A stretch of 64,000 nt of DNA from Triatoma infestans (taxonomy: Eukaryota; Arthropoda; Insecta; Hemiptera; Reduviidae), in contig JAAEAF010000097.1 in the NCBI GenBank assembly GCA_011037195.1, positions 186,001 to 250,000 on the forward strand, given 5' to 3'. Under the pieces are notes generated by a model. That model did no database searches, was not told the origin of the DNA, and saw only the letters and a program-made list of their open reading frames with translations. Shown piece by piece: positions 21,120-31,729 of this stretch (its first letter is position 1; every line of letters begins with the position of its first letter). A program made the position numbers and the translations under genes.

Positions 21120-22475
21120 TTTAAAAAAAAATCAGAAATTGAGTTTTCATCGGAAATAAATGTTTTGAAGTCCTGTGAGTTAGAAAATCTGTTTTTGGCA
21201 AAAATTCAGTGGTTAGTGTATGTGTTGTACAAAATTCACAAGAACCTCAAACTAAATATTTCCTTCAGACCACGAAAGTTTCAGACAAAAATCCATCAAA
21301 CGCAAATGCCACTTTACTGAAGTTTTTTTTTTTTCCAAGTTATTCGCTAATTTCTCAGAAAACAGTTGTTGTGATTGGTTCCGCAGAGCTGGAGAGCATG
21401 AGAGATATTTTCCGTGAGAGCCAGCTTCTTTTTGTGATCATTAACCGGTTTCGGCTGTTCGCCCATCATCAGGATGCATTTGTCAAACAGTGTGATAACA
21501 CAGATTTGCACAGAGCAAATTTGGTTGATACTGACTGGTCTTTAAATGTTTTTGTTAGGGCCTTATGAGAGGAGGGGAAAGGGATGGTACCTGAGTAGGG
21601 AAAAAAACACACGTTTCGGTCTTTAAAAGGGGCATATTGTACCATTTAAAAATGGAAACATCCAACATGTGGGAGTGTATATCTCCGATTCTCAAAAACA
21701 ACTTTAACGATTTTCTTTAAAATTATATTTGTTATATTTTTTTAAAGGAAAATTGATTTTTGAAGAGTTCTGGAAGAAACTGACTTTTTTGGAGAACGCT
21801 AAATTTCTCCTCTAAAGTACCACAGTATAATATATGGTTCAACAATATAAATAATAAGGTACTTGCAAAGTATTTCTAGAATTTTAAATATGAAGAAAAT
21901 GTGGGCAAAATCGATAGTTTCACTTTACTAAATAGTGACTTGACTGAGTTTTTTGTAATTATCTTTAAATTGATAACTGAAGAATTTTCTATAAACATGA
22001 ATAAGAGGGACAAACCGGTTTTAAGAATTCAATTAGGCATTCGTTTAAACAATTCTTTTTACTTTATTCTTATTGGTAAAGAAGAAGTATTGCGATAGCG
22101 TCAAATTTACAAAACTGTACTTCCATAGAACCCGGTCTAAGATAGGATTCAAATTGGTCAAACGGAAAAACCATTTAATTAAAAGGATTATTTTCGAAAA
22201 TGGCCCTAATGATTTTCTTTAAACTTGATATATATCAACTAAACATATAATTGAACTAGAACTTTTATTTGACATATTTTACCGGGAAATTTCATATTAA
22301 GGGTTACGTGGGAAAACTACGATGTTAGGCCTCCATCTCATAACTCTCATTTAGTGCCACCTACAAGAGTTTAAAAGATAAAGTATATTAGGTAACAATT
22401 TAACCTTGAAAACAAAGTTCGTCATTTAATTTGTGAAAATTATGGTCAGTGAGTGTTTCACACTAGATTGTTCTT
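21120..22475 (+). mobile_element. HLN element carrying a Penelope-type insert
   Basis: HLN blocks run from 21140 (GAGTTTTCATCGGAAATAAA, GAAGTCCTGTGAGT). They are interrupted at 21367-21530 and continue (TTTCTTTAAAATTATA, TTGACATATTTTACCGGGAA). The copy ends at the 3' hairpin GTCAGTGAGTGTTTCACAC (22444-22462). Some of the middle is a diverged or duplicated module. The left border is uncertain. Confidence 0.6.
21367..21530 (-). mobile_element. Penelope-type fragment with hammerhead-like motif
   Basis: The minus strand carries CTGATGA and GAAA with the expected spacing (motif 21436-21477). Stem II is damaged (GGGCGAACAGCC) and stem I is weakened (AATGATC against GCATC). Flanking blocks match the other copies: GGTTCCGCAGAGCTGGAGAG and CAGATTTGCACAGAGCAAAT. 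It is probably no longer active. Confidence 0.55.
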
Positions 22476-22588
22476 TTAATATAATGTGTACAGTAAACTT
22501 CACAACGTACACCAATTAAATCTGGAAGAACTGCAGTATTAGACAATTGTAGACATTTTTTTTGCAACCTTGTTTTTTTTTTTTTTTA

Positions 22589-22620
22589 TTGTCTGTGGGA
22601 AGGGACCAAGCACTTCGCTA
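22589..22620 (-). mobile_element. SINE2 3' end, split by LTR-C
   Basis: ATTGTCTGTGGGAAGGGACC, then AAGCACTTCGCTA, corresponds to the SINE2 tail seen at 6472-6553 and is preceded by a long T-tract (the poly-A on the other strand). A continuation (CACTATCGAAAGCCC) appears after the LTR-C copy at 23117-23131. Confidence 0.65.
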
Positions 22621-22621
22621 T

Positions 22622-23113
22622 TGTAGTGGAAGAAAGAAATGCAAAAATAAATAGTTTTGAAAAATATTTTAAGTGAAATAATTTTGGCAAAAATAATGTA
22701 TTTTAGAGTCAGGTACTATAATTTAGGTCAGTACTACCAAGAGGCAAAGGGCAAGAAACAGTTAGGATAACTCCCTCCAGACATACCAGCGATATTTGAA
22801 AAGAATTGAACTACGAAGAGAATTCATTCAAGACAGTTTGTGGTAGACACCGAAGCAGAAACTTCAGGAATCAGTGCCAGATATGAGTTAAAACATAAGA
22901 GTTAATTCCTACTAATTTCAGTATATTTATAAGCACATTATTGTGATATTGTAAAGATTAAATTGTTTTAAAGAATAATATAATTATTTTAAAAATAGTG
23001 GTGCTCTCTTGATTTATTACTAGTACTTCCTTATTAAACATATATACTTACAAAACCCTTTACTAAACCGCTCGTGCTACACAAGCTACTACAACACAAC
23101 ATCACCAATTACA
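22622..23113 (+). mobile_element. LTR-C repeat (LTR-like)
   Basis: It begins TGTAGTGGAAGAAAGAAATG and ends CACCAATTACA, about 490 bp. It shares with 28778-29271 and 38624-39071 the blocks TTCAAGACAGTTTGTGG-like, GTAGACACCGAAGCAGAA, TTACAAAACCCTTTTACTAA and AAGCTACTACAACACAAC. TG/CA ends and the length suit an LTR, but no internal domain accompanies any copy. TTCGCTAT at the left and TTCACTAT at the right flank it. Confidence 0.55.
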
Positions 23114-23149
23114 TTTCACTATCGAAAGCCCCCTCTGGTCCCATTTAGC

Positions 23150-23300
23150 TACCCTCGTTACAGACATCACTGTCCATCGTCGGACAGTGACCTGTTAGAG
23201 GCTCCTAGATGGAGAAAATCTAAGAGAAGCACTGATGGATCCGTACCTAGGACCTACGCGTTGCTAGTCCAGCGCGCTACCACTGAGCTAATCTCTCCCC
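23150..23300 (-). mobile_element. SINE1 copy
   Basis: The minus strand starts with GATTAGCTCAGTGGTAGCGC (A-box) and GCTGGACTAGCAACGC. The B-box is mutated. The body has AGATTTTCTCCATCTAGGAG and CACTGTCCGACGATGGACAG. The 3' tail is missing. Confidence 0.75.
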
Positions 23301-25064
23301 TCTTAAATGATAAAAGTAAATATCTTACAAAAGTTTTATACATAAACAACTAGTCCACAATTATTAACAAACAAGCAATTCTAAATTATAAATTCTAAAA
23401 AACCAAAAAAAATAAATAATGAATCTGATTAATTATTAATAAAAAAATCATTAAGGATGGTCGTAGGAATAAGCAATGACCAAATTGTTAATGGTTAATT
23501 TTGAGAAAACTGAACAATTATATTAGAAAATTTTGTTTAAGAGCATGAAGTTCGGTGGTAATATTTTCAAGAAAGAATTATGCTTCCAAAATTAATGTAT
23601 GCAAATTAATGAATTTAAAATACATGCTCCTTTATAAAATCCTTAAATTCCACCGAATGTTTCACTGAAATATTTATAAAAAAAAAACCTTGAGTGGCCG
23701 GCCGGCGCTTGTTCCTTTAAAGCGGTACTATTATATCAAGTGCTAGAGTCGATTAGGTTGTCTCAGTTGCACAGTACATAGCATTAGTGTCGTTATATTG
23801 TAGGAGATATAATGAGCATGATATCATTTTGGTGCTATGATAAAAAATATAACGTTTCTATGATATTTACTATAATAATTTGCCAAATATATGAGAAGGA
23901 GTCATTTTATTCTTATAGTCCAACTAAATAAAAAAATAAAATTAAATTGCGGCATATATAAATAGGTTAATAACAAAGCAATTGATTCAGTTAGATCTTC
24001 GAATGTTTAAAGAATATTAAATCATCTGTTTTTACCCATTTTAGAAGAGAATGAGAAGAATAGATCAGTAGATATAAAAGACAATGAAATGTTTTTGTAC
24101 TGTGTAAATAGAAGGCAGTAGAACAATATGAGTGGTTTTTCATATTATATCATTAGTTAAAGGGGAGAGAATTGTATGTATATATATATATATATGGGAG
24201 AGAGAGAGAATGAGTGAGTGAAAAAGAATGTTAAAGAGAGATGTTAAGGAGAGAAGAAAGAGGGGTAGGTGATCCTTCTAAATACTTGGCGGTTCACTTC
24301 AACACCCTTCCACAACAACCCGTTGAACTACATTAACAATGTTGACAATAACAAACGGCAATGTATTGTTGAGGGGAGTGGATACTAGAGGGTCCACGTG
24401 CATAGTATTTGTTTTGTTAACGTTTTTACTGTACAGGGTTTTCACTTCTTTTTTTCCTAGTTTCTTCCATTCATATTATCCCCCGCACCCGTCATCTATT
24501 TTCGCATTCAAATTTTTAAATAATTGAATTAAAAACCTGCAATAAATGGTTACAAAAATCACCTGATAGATTTAATTGTTGTAATTAAATGAATATTTAA
24601 CAAGGAGAGAGATTACTATAAGTAATCAGCCTGCTTCTAAATTTGAAGAAGCCTCCAATCTTAGCAGATATATACAGTTTCAAAACTATATATTATAAAG
24701 GCATTAAAAATAATTCGAGAAAAAACTTTACAAAAGAAATTAAAATAAAATATCTTAAAAAATCGGTGAAAATATTTTTCGACTAGCCTATTTTACAATA
24801 TAGCTTAATAAAAGAAACAAATTAAAAGATGGCCCTTGATTAGCTGCAGGAAAAACAATTTGTTGATCTACTAAAAATGCAGTTCAAATAACTAAATATT
24901 CCTAAACAGTATGCAATTAAGGCAAAAGTTGAACTCCCAATATCCCCAACCCTTATTGTTAATCTGAAGACAAATTGTAAAATTATTCCAGACTGAACAT
25001 GTTTTCTTTCCACCTTCAGAAAATTTCAGACTGTTAAGAAAAAGAATTCAGAACTTTGTAAGAA
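23301..25064. other. No gene; (TA)n/(GA)n microsatellite at 24174-24216
   Basis: AT-rich throughout. TGGCCGGCCGGC at 23695 is a small GC island without context. The frame 24339-24527 is unsupported. Confidence 0.45.
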
Positions 25065-25312
25065 TTACCTATGATGCAATAACTCGTAAAGGGTCAAGGC
25101 TTGCCAGATGGCGATTTTTATTAGAGAAACTGTGGTTAGCCATTTCCGTGGTTCCCATCGCCGTTAGTTCTGGGGTTCTCGATAACAAGGTTCCCTACTA
25201 ACTGTAGCTCCTCATGTTTTCTCACAATTCTGCCTTTTTACCCAACGTATGGGGAATCATAACCTAAATTCCTGCACTAGAGGTGAGTACGCTAGTCACT
25301 AGACGAACGCTT
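25065..25312 (-). mobile_element. SINE-A copy
   Basis: The minus strand has GTTCGTCTAGTGACTAGCGT (A-box), then CTCACCTCTAGTGCAGG and the B-box-like GGTTATGATTCCCC. The body matches 54353-54611: AGGAGCTACAGTTAGTAG, CTAACGGCGATGGGAAC, AATCGCCATCTGGCAAGCC, TTGACCCTTTACGAG. AAGAATTACC before and AAGAAAAAATACC after may be a decayed target duplication. Confidence 0.75.
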
Positions 25313-25801
25313 GAATAAGAAAAAATACCTTACATATATAGCTCTGAAGATTTTCAGAAATGAACTACTTTCGATTGCAACTTTATATTACTTTTATACA
25401 CATCTACATTAGTTAGCCTCAAGTATTGGAGACTTGGACAATCTTGAATTAAAAGGGAGAGAGCAAAAAATTATTTTCTTTTTTAATTAGATTATTAACA
25501 ATTAGAGGGGAAATTTGGATGAAATAAAAGCTGGATGTATAAATCCAAGCAGAAAATAGCCAAGGAATTTAGTCTGCTAAAAATTAGGATGAACTAAGAT
25601 TGTGGAATGGATACATGGTTGAAGGTCGCCAAAGACGGCGAAGAGAAGGCAAAGCCGATCTAGGCCTATCTATATGGTAGCTGAGAAAACTATCAACTAA
25701 ATATATATCAGCAAAAATGCTGCAATTTTAGTGGAACCATATAATCGAAGATTTAACGCAGAAAATAAAAACTAGCGTTCCCAATAAAGTATTCAATTTT
25801 T
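25313..25801. other. Possible LINE scrap, otherwise nothing
   Basis: Around 25590-25680 a frame reads LWNGYMVEGRQRRRREGKA, a basic run of the kind seen near LINE C-termini. It is too short and isolated to assign. Confidence 0.3.
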
Positions 25802-26034
25802 ACTTACTCTTATTTGCTGGTAAGAGGAAGTATTACGATCAGGTCAAATTTTCGATATAGAGTTTTGACGGGAATACATATTTTGAGGTTCCCTGAGTCC
25901 GAAAATACGGTTTTTAGAAAATTATTTATATTATGGAAATGGAATAATGTTTGGTTCGGAGGAGGAAGCGGGAGAGAGCACTTCTTGATTACATATAGTG
26001 AAGAGAGAAAGTAACACTATAAGATGTATAGTAT
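25802..26034 (+). mobile_element. HLN 5'-end fragment
   Basis: TACTCTTATTTGCTGGTAAG, then GAGGAAGTATTACGATCAGG, TCAAATTTTCGATATAGAGT, TTGAGGTTCCCTGAGTCCG: the family 5' terminal block in plus orientation. The frame at 25814-26014 is a shadow of the repeat. Confidence 0.75.
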
Positions 26035-26044
26035 ACAAAATTGT

Positions 26045-26145
26045 TGTACCCTAGTAAGAGGAAATATTGTAACCGTGTCAAATTTTCGATATCTCGAGTT
26101 TATTTTTTATTTTTGGGTCGATATATCTCCTTAAGGAACTTAAAA
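26045..26145 (+). mobile_element. HLN 5'-end fragment
   Basis: CCTAGTAAGAGGAAATATTG, then TAACCGTGTCAAATTTTCGA, TATCTCGAGTTT: a second adjacent 5' end, then sequence lost. Confidence 0.7.
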
Positions 26146-26935
26146 ATACAAAAGAATTAGAGAGAAATATTCAAGAGAAATCCTTAGAAATAAAGTTGGT
26201 GTATTACGTCACTATACTTCTTCTAATTTTAGCAGTAAGCCCATTATAAATTATAAGCACATTAAAATCGTAAGTACTCTAGAATAAGATATATATTTAA
26301 AACAAGAAACGATCTATACGGTCTCTGAACAAAATTATGCTCTTACAGAATAAAACTAACTTCAGAATGTATAGTAACAGTGGAAGAAGATTTAATCAAA
26401 TAAGATATACATTCAGTACATCGCCGTAGTTAGTCTTCATACAAAAGAAGATGAACAGATACAATTATATTACATAACATACTTTATTCTTTTCTTTATA
26501 AAAACAAAAAAAAAGGCTTGTAAAATGGTAGAAGAAAATAAATGCAATCCTTGAAGAAGGAAACTGAAGAGAGGAGTATACAAATGAAAAATTGCATAAA
26601 CTATCTCTATTGTGTACTTTTTCAATTTTAATTACTTAAGTTTTTTGTTTACTTTTATCAGCAATAATTTATTATTTAGATAATGATCTGTTTCGAAATG
26701 ATGAATATTTTTTTTTTTTATTCAATATAATGAATTGAGGGGAGTTAGTAATGCAATTTCAAAGTACAATGACCAAAGACTACTAATACTGCACTAAGCA
26801 AGCAGCAGCGTATTAAATTAGGTTCCCGCTCAGGAATTGCAGTTAAATACTTATAAATATAAGAGGACAATTTCAAAAAGTAAAATTTCTAATGTAAAGT
26901 TTCTAATGTAATTTTTCCTTTCAAATGATATTAAT
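26146..26935. other. No gene seen
   Basis: AT-rich. The text at 26270-26400 (GATCTATACGGTCTCTGA, AAAATTATGCTCTTACA) recurs at 27130-27170 and may belong to the Penelope-type repeat. Confidence 0.45.
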
Positions 26936-27031
26936 ATATCAGAGATATTTTCCGTGATAACCTGCTTCTTTTTGTGGTCATCGACTTGTTTCGGGCGTTC
27001 GCCCATCGTCAGGATGCTATTTGTCAAATAG
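26936..27031 (-). mobile_element. Penelope-type repeat fragment (pLTR-like)
   Basis: It carries the same blocks as 27205-27400 in opposite orientation, so the two form an inverted pair with about 170 bases between. Penelope-like elements are known to carry hammerhead motifs in their terminal repeats and often have inverted terminal copies. No coding region lies between. Confidence 0.6.
26976..27017 (-). ncRNA. Hammerhead ribozyme-like motif, best preserved copy
   Basis: The minus strand has GCATC, then CTGACGA (fits the CUGANGA core), one T, stem II GGGC-GAAC-GCCC, then GAAAC-AA-GTC and GATGACC. GAAA and the GTC triplet sit as in a minimal type I hammerhead: stem III is a 2-bp AC/GT closed by AA, and stem I is CATC with GATG. 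Predicted cleavage lies between 26983 and 26982. The extra T before stem II is non-canonical, and stems I and III are very short, so activity is uncertain. Confidence 0.55.
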
Positions 27032-27204
27032 AGCAAAATTAGACGATATACTCAAACTAAATGCTCCATTTAACTAAGCATGTTAAAATCTGTAACTAGT
27101 TTAGAAAAAAGATATATTTAAAAAGAAGTGATCTGCATGGTCTCTGAAGAAAATTATGCTCTTACAATAGTTTTACAATACATTATATTGCATTACATTA
27201 CATT

Positions 27205-27400
27205 ACTCTCTCAACTAAAGCGAGTGTATGAATTAAATTTGCTCTGTACAAATCTATGTTATCACACTGTTTGACAAAAAGCATCCTGATAATGGGCGAA
27301 CGCCCGAAAACGGTCGATGACCACAAAAAGCAGAAGCAGGCTATCAGGGAAAATATCTCTGATGCTTTACAGCTCTGCGGAAGCAACCACTACAACGATA
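27205..27400 (+). mobile_element. Penelope-type repeat fragment, inverted partner
   Basis: Blocks in order: TCTCAACTAAAGCGAGTGTA, TTTGCTCTGTACAAATCTAT, TTATCACACTGTTTGACAAA, the hammerhead-like region at 27281-27322, AGCAGAAGCAGGCTATCAGG, AAAATATCTCTGATGC, CTTTACAGCTCTGCGGAAGC. It matches 21367-21530 over its whole length. Confidence 0.6.
27281..27322 (+). ncRNA. Hammerhead-like motif, core-mutated
   Basis: It has the layout of 26976-27017 with GGGCGAACGCCC and CGGTCGATGACC. The core reads CTGATAA instead of CTGANGA, and stem III is altered (GAAAACGGTC). The invariant G8 position is lost, so self-cleavage is unlikely. Confidence 0.45.
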
Positions 27401-27477
27401 TTAATATATTCCAAAAGGAAAAAGTAAATAGTGTTCAATAAGTATTTAGGCTTAAAAGTAGTTTTAAAAAACATCAT

Positions 27478-27878
27478 TCAGATTTTTTGAAGATAGGTGG
27501 AAAAATTCTTAAGATTAGGGCATTCTTGGAGATTAGAATTAGAATGATGCAGGGGTGGGGAACTCAAACCCAGGCACTGCAGCCTCCCATTGAGGCTTAT
27601 TGTGCCAACCCCTCGAAATCTAGTAGAGGAAGCCCCTCTTTTCATGAGGTCCAGAACCTTCCCCACCAGTCCTTCTTGGAGTACGATTTCCTCCGGTCTC
27701 ATCGTGCCGAAGATCTTGTACCGCTGTATCGCAATCAAACAGCAGGTGAGAGGGGCCGTCTCCTCCTCCTCCTGACACAGTCTGCACAAAGGCTCTAAAT
27801 CCACCAATCCCACCTTGTGCAGATGTTTCTTGAACCTACCATGCCCAGTAAACAGGCCCGTTATCAGAGAAATCTGTT
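27478..27878 (-). pseudogene. R1/Jockey-like LINE C-terminus and 3' UTR
   Basis: The minus strand reads QISLITGLFTGHGRFKKHLH followed by KVGLVDLEPLCRLCQEEEET, then APLTCCLIAIQRYKIFG. This is the same C-terminal region as at 7641-8075 (LTG..TGHCR....L.K.GL....CR.C.EEEET), but the histidine of the CCHC knuckle is not present. The 3' UTR has GGCACAATAAGCCTC, AATGG, GAGGCTGCAGTGCC, a hairpin comparable to the other LINE/SINE1a tail. 5'-truncated relic. Confidence 0.75.
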
Positions 27879-27994
27879 ACCTGCTTCTTGGAGATTAACA
27901 AGACTAGAATGTACAAAAAGTGTCGCTGCTTGGAAAATTACATGGTAAACCTAGTAATAATGTGAAGGTACTGAAGGAGATTGAAGTATATATA

Positions 27995-28068
27995 TATTTT
28001 GGGTTTGCTGTGATGGTTATGAGCATAGATTTGTAAGTGGGAGGTCCCCAGTTCCGAGTACCCGCGTA
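27995..28068 (+). repeat. tRNA-like remnant
   Basis: TGTGATGGTTATGAGCATAG (A-box-like), GATTTGTAAGTGGGAGG, then AGTTCCGAGTACC (degenerate B-box). It looks like a SINE head or tRNA pseudogene; no SINE body seen elsewhere in the window follows. Confidence 0.4.
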
Positions 28069-28179
28069 TAACAGTTAAATATATACTAGTTTAAACAATG
28101 TAATAGAAAAAAAAAACATGTGGCTTCTGTCCGCCGTCCACGTCACCTATTTTGGTAATTAGAGATTAAGACCATCTGA

Positions 28180-28728
28180 AAAAATATGCATTACATTACT
28201 TTGCCCTTTCTCTTAACAATAATACTATGTGAAAAGTATATCTCAAAAACATATCAGGCGCGAAGATTTCAGGCGAAACCTATCAACCGAAAATGTCACA
28301 TTACCGAATGGTTTTCTTTAGTTTTGTGATTTTGCTCGAAAACGGCTCCAACGATTTTCTTTAATCAAGTACACATACAAAGAGCTACAACTTTTATTTG
28401 AAACATTTCTCCGGAAAAATTCATTTAAGGGCACTTTGTGGGGTTATGGTTTCCTCTTAAGTGCTTTATTAGTTCAACAATGTGCTATACAATTCGGCCA
28501 CTTAAATAATCTTAATAATTAGAATCATATAAGTTGCCAAAATTCCCAGTTTGAAAGAAAATCAGTTGAGCGGATGTACGACTTTACTGAATAGGTTTTT
28601 CAGTTTTTTATGATTCTTTCCATAAAAATACCAACGGTTTTAATCACTAATAAAGAATTGTAAGTGTAAAGAAAATTTGCCATTTCGCAGTAAGAGAAAG
28701 TCGTGTGAGTGTTTCAGACCAGATTTGT
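28180..28728 (+). mobile_element. HLN element, near-complete short copy
   Basis: It starts in a decayed 5' end (CCTTTCTCTTAACAATAATA). Body blocks follow: AACCTATCAACCGAAAATG, CTCCAACGATTTTCTTTAAT, CAAAGAGCTACAACTTTTAT, AACATTTCTCCGGAAAAATT. It ends GTAAGAGAAAGTCGTGTGAG, then TGTTTCAGACCAGATTTG, the 3' hairpin end. Confidence 0.75.
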
Positions 28729-28777
28729 TTTTCCTTTTACTTATATTTATTTGCACTTAAACTACATATGTTATTAA

Positions 28778-29271
28778 TGTGATGGATGCCAGAAATATAG
28801 AAAAATATATTATTTGTAATATCAAGAAAAATGTAACATTCGCTGGCAAAAGGGACTATTCAGGTAGAAGACCACCATTGTCTTTTAGAGGTAATGAACC
28901 TTGTTAACATTGTCTACCCCTTCTTCTTACAGGGGAAGATTTGAACGAACAATTAGAAGGCATTCTTTCAAGAGAGTCTGAATCAGACATTCTACGAGTA
29001 GACATTAATGCCAGTTTAAATTAAATCAATCTAGCTAAAACATAAGAGCTTTACACTTAATCTAGATAAATAATTGATTTTATAAACATAATAGTTGTGA
29101 TATTGTAAAATATTTAAATATCTTTAAAGATAATATACTTAATTTAATCTATCAGTGTTTTTCTTGATTATTTCTTATTACTTAAAACTTACAAACACAA
29201 GCCCTTTTACAAAACCGCTCAAGCCAATATAAGCTACCACTACAAACATACAATACATCATACCAATAACA
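28778..29271 (+). mobile_element. LTR-C repeat (LTR-like)
   Basis: It starts TGTGATGGATGCCAGAAATA and ends TACCAATAACA, about 494 bp. It shares ATTGTCTACCCCTTCTTCTT, ACAGGGGAAGATTTGAA, AACAATTAGAAG(G/A)CATTC, CCCTTTTACAAAACCGCTCA and AGCTACCACTACAAACATAC with the copy at 38624-39071. No internal genes adjoin it. Confidence 0.6.
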
Positions 29272-29384
29272 TGTAATTAATAATCAATTAGATATAAAAA
29301 CAAAGTACAATATCATTAGTAAATCATTGAAAAGTTGGGAGAGTATGAACAGAGTTTATTTGAGAGGTTGTTTAATGTGGTTAT

Positions 29385-29600
29385 AAATCAGATACGGTTT
29401 AACACAATGTTGTCAAGGATATTGAGGTCTTGATGAAGAAGGACACACATATTAAAGACAGATCGGGATCGTTTCCAATTCGGAGGAAGTACTTGATTTC
29501 TTATGTAATTCAATGATTTTTGTCTGGAAGGATTGTATTTGATTGTTTGGCGGCGTCCATATGTCTGCCACGACAAATTGATCGAATACATAATAAAATA
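29385..29600 (-). pseudogene. Jockey-like LINE scrap
   Basis: The minus-strand frame WQTYGRRQTIKYNPSRQKSL, then a run to HQDLNILDNIV, aligns by eye with the WGSAKQTNIHRIQSFQSK to HEDLNIPFGKG stretch of 12179-13110. There are stops and shifts. Confidence 0.5.
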
Positions 29601-31154
29601 TTATTAGGTAGCAGAAAACTCACATATTTTCTTCTCACTCAGTTTAATGGCATTGTCATAATAAGAATATGACGTGATTATAGCAAAGACATATTAATTA
29701 CAAATATATTAACCAGTTTTATTAAGTTAAAAAAAACAAAAAACAAAAAACCGCTAAGATTGAGAGAATGACTGGCAAGATTGTTAGGTGAAGAAGTTAA
29801 TTTCCTAAAACCTGGTCTCTTCGATCACTTTAACTGTAATTCCGACATAATAATCTGAGTGAAACGGCATTATTTCATGAATTACTGACTCGTCTGTAAT
29901 ATTAGTTTCTTTATTTTAAAAAATAGATAGCGTTTTTCTGGAAGTTTCTCAAGCATGACTAGAAATGTGAGGGAAGATAGTGTAGGTGTTCCTATATTGG
30001 ATTAATATATATATATATATAATTAAACAGAGAGAATTACAGTTTAATAGGGAGGATATTTATATGACATTTTATTACATTAATTGTTAACATTTTAATT
30101 AAAGCAATAATTAATTGACTACAATTATTTTACTTAAAAATATAAAATAACTTATTCATCTTTAATTAAAGTGAACATTTTATTTCAGAAATAAAGGAAA
30201 CAAAAATATGAAAGATAGAATTTAATTAAAATAACATAAATCATAATAAAATAATAATAAAAAAATGAGAAGAATGTAGTGAACAAAAGATATTACTCTC
30301 AATTAAAAGAGTATTTTATTTACATAACAAAAGGATGGAAATGAACCCTAAAGAGAATGGGAGGCAGACAAGAAAAATGTAATAGAATAGAAATGAATAA
30401 AAAAAAAAAGAAAGGAATTACGTCGTATTTGTAGTACCTATACTGGAAGTAATGGCGGAACGATTGCTGGGTGAAGTGTTTTTAAATAGTGATCGAAAAA
30501 AAAAAACCTGGACGATTACTTAAAACAAAATAATTAACATATACTGTCCAAACAACCCCAAGTATTTTAGTGGGCGTTAAAGAAAGACGTTCTACTCCTT
30601 CTAAATCCAGAAAACTTCTCAAGAGGTAGTTTAATGCGAACTCTCTCTACCCATCTTGTCCCATGGAAGGAGAAGTGTGAGATGATGAAGTTTTGGAAAG
30701 AGTAATACAATCAAATATTAACAGAAGAAAACATGTCTGGTAATGAAAGTTTAATTATTGCAGGGAAGTAGTAACCGGATCTGTTCACTTGGTATTGTCA
30801 CAAAATACAAATAAGTAATTTTACAAATTGTTCATCCCACTCACACACACTTTTTTGTTTCTACCTTTTTAAAGAACGCTAATTGGTAATTTGCTGTCTT
30901 CCGATCAATTTCATTTTTTGTTCAATTATTATTCCCCTTTACCATTTAATTTCTATTCTAGAATTCAACCCATTAAAAATATTACTTTTTTAATTACTTT
31001 TAAACTCGCCGTTTAATTTTAGTTAAAAGACATACCTTTAATTCATTTACAGTTATATAAAATTGGAATTAGTTCAGTCTTTAATTATGTTTAGTGGTCA
31101 ATTTGTAGGATAGTTTTTTTCATAAAGCTATCTAACATAGAATGGATACTTTTT
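29601..31154. other. No gene seen; very AT-rich
   Basis: It includes a short (TA)n at 30005-30020 and several A-tracts. No element recognised. Confidence 0.5.
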
Positions 31155-31446
31155 TTAACGGCAAGAGACAGAACAGAGGCCCGACCGAGAGAAAGAGGCC
31201 CTCTCTGATACTTTCTCACTTAAGCAGCCTAGAGTGGGGAATATAAGCCAGTGAGAGATCTAGACATCGATATATCGCATATCAGAATCAACCATACATC
31301 GCATAGTGTCATATCATCGTGTCATATCTCTACTCCCACCTTTTATTCTATAAAATCATTGCTAGTCCAGTGCAGTTTGTGTAAACTTACAGTTATATTA
31401 TAACAGTATTCATATCTCGTCTAATTAATCTAACCTAATTTCTCTC
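31155..31446 (+). mobile_element. LTR-A, left arm of inverted pair
   Basis: It begins TTAACGGCAAGAGACAGAAC and includes CCCGACCGAGAGAAAGAGG, ACTTAAGCAGCCTAGAGTGG, a degenerate TATA region (GAATATAAGCCAGTGAGAG) and CCAGTGCAGTTTGTGTAAAC. It stops at AATTTCTCTC and lacks the last ~25 bases of the unit (CTCATCAAC...TTATA), where it meets its inverted partner. Confidence 0.8.
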
Positions 31447-31729
31447 AAATTAGGTTGATTAAATTAGACGAGATATGAAGACACTGTTATAATAAAACTA
31501 TAAGTTTACACAAACTGCACTGGACTTGTAATGATTTTATAGAATAAAGGTGGGAGTAGAGTTATGACACGATGCGATGTATATGGTTGAATCTGATAGA
31601 TATATCCATGTCTAGATCTCTCACTGGCTTATATACAGGTTCCCCACTCTAGCCTGCTTAAATGAGAAAGTGCCAGAGAGGGCCTTTTTTTCTCTCGGTC
31701 GGGCCTCTGTTCTCTCTCCTGCCGTTACA
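31447..31729 (-). mobile_element. LTR-A, right arm of inverted pair
   Basis: This is the reverse complement of the left arm from AATTAGGTTGATTAAATTAG to CTCCTGCCGTTACA. Its outer end (TGTAACGGCAGGAGAGAG on the minus strand) gives the clearest form of the LTR-A start. The TATA box is intact here (CTGTATATAAGCCAGTGAG on the minus strand). Confidence 0.8.
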
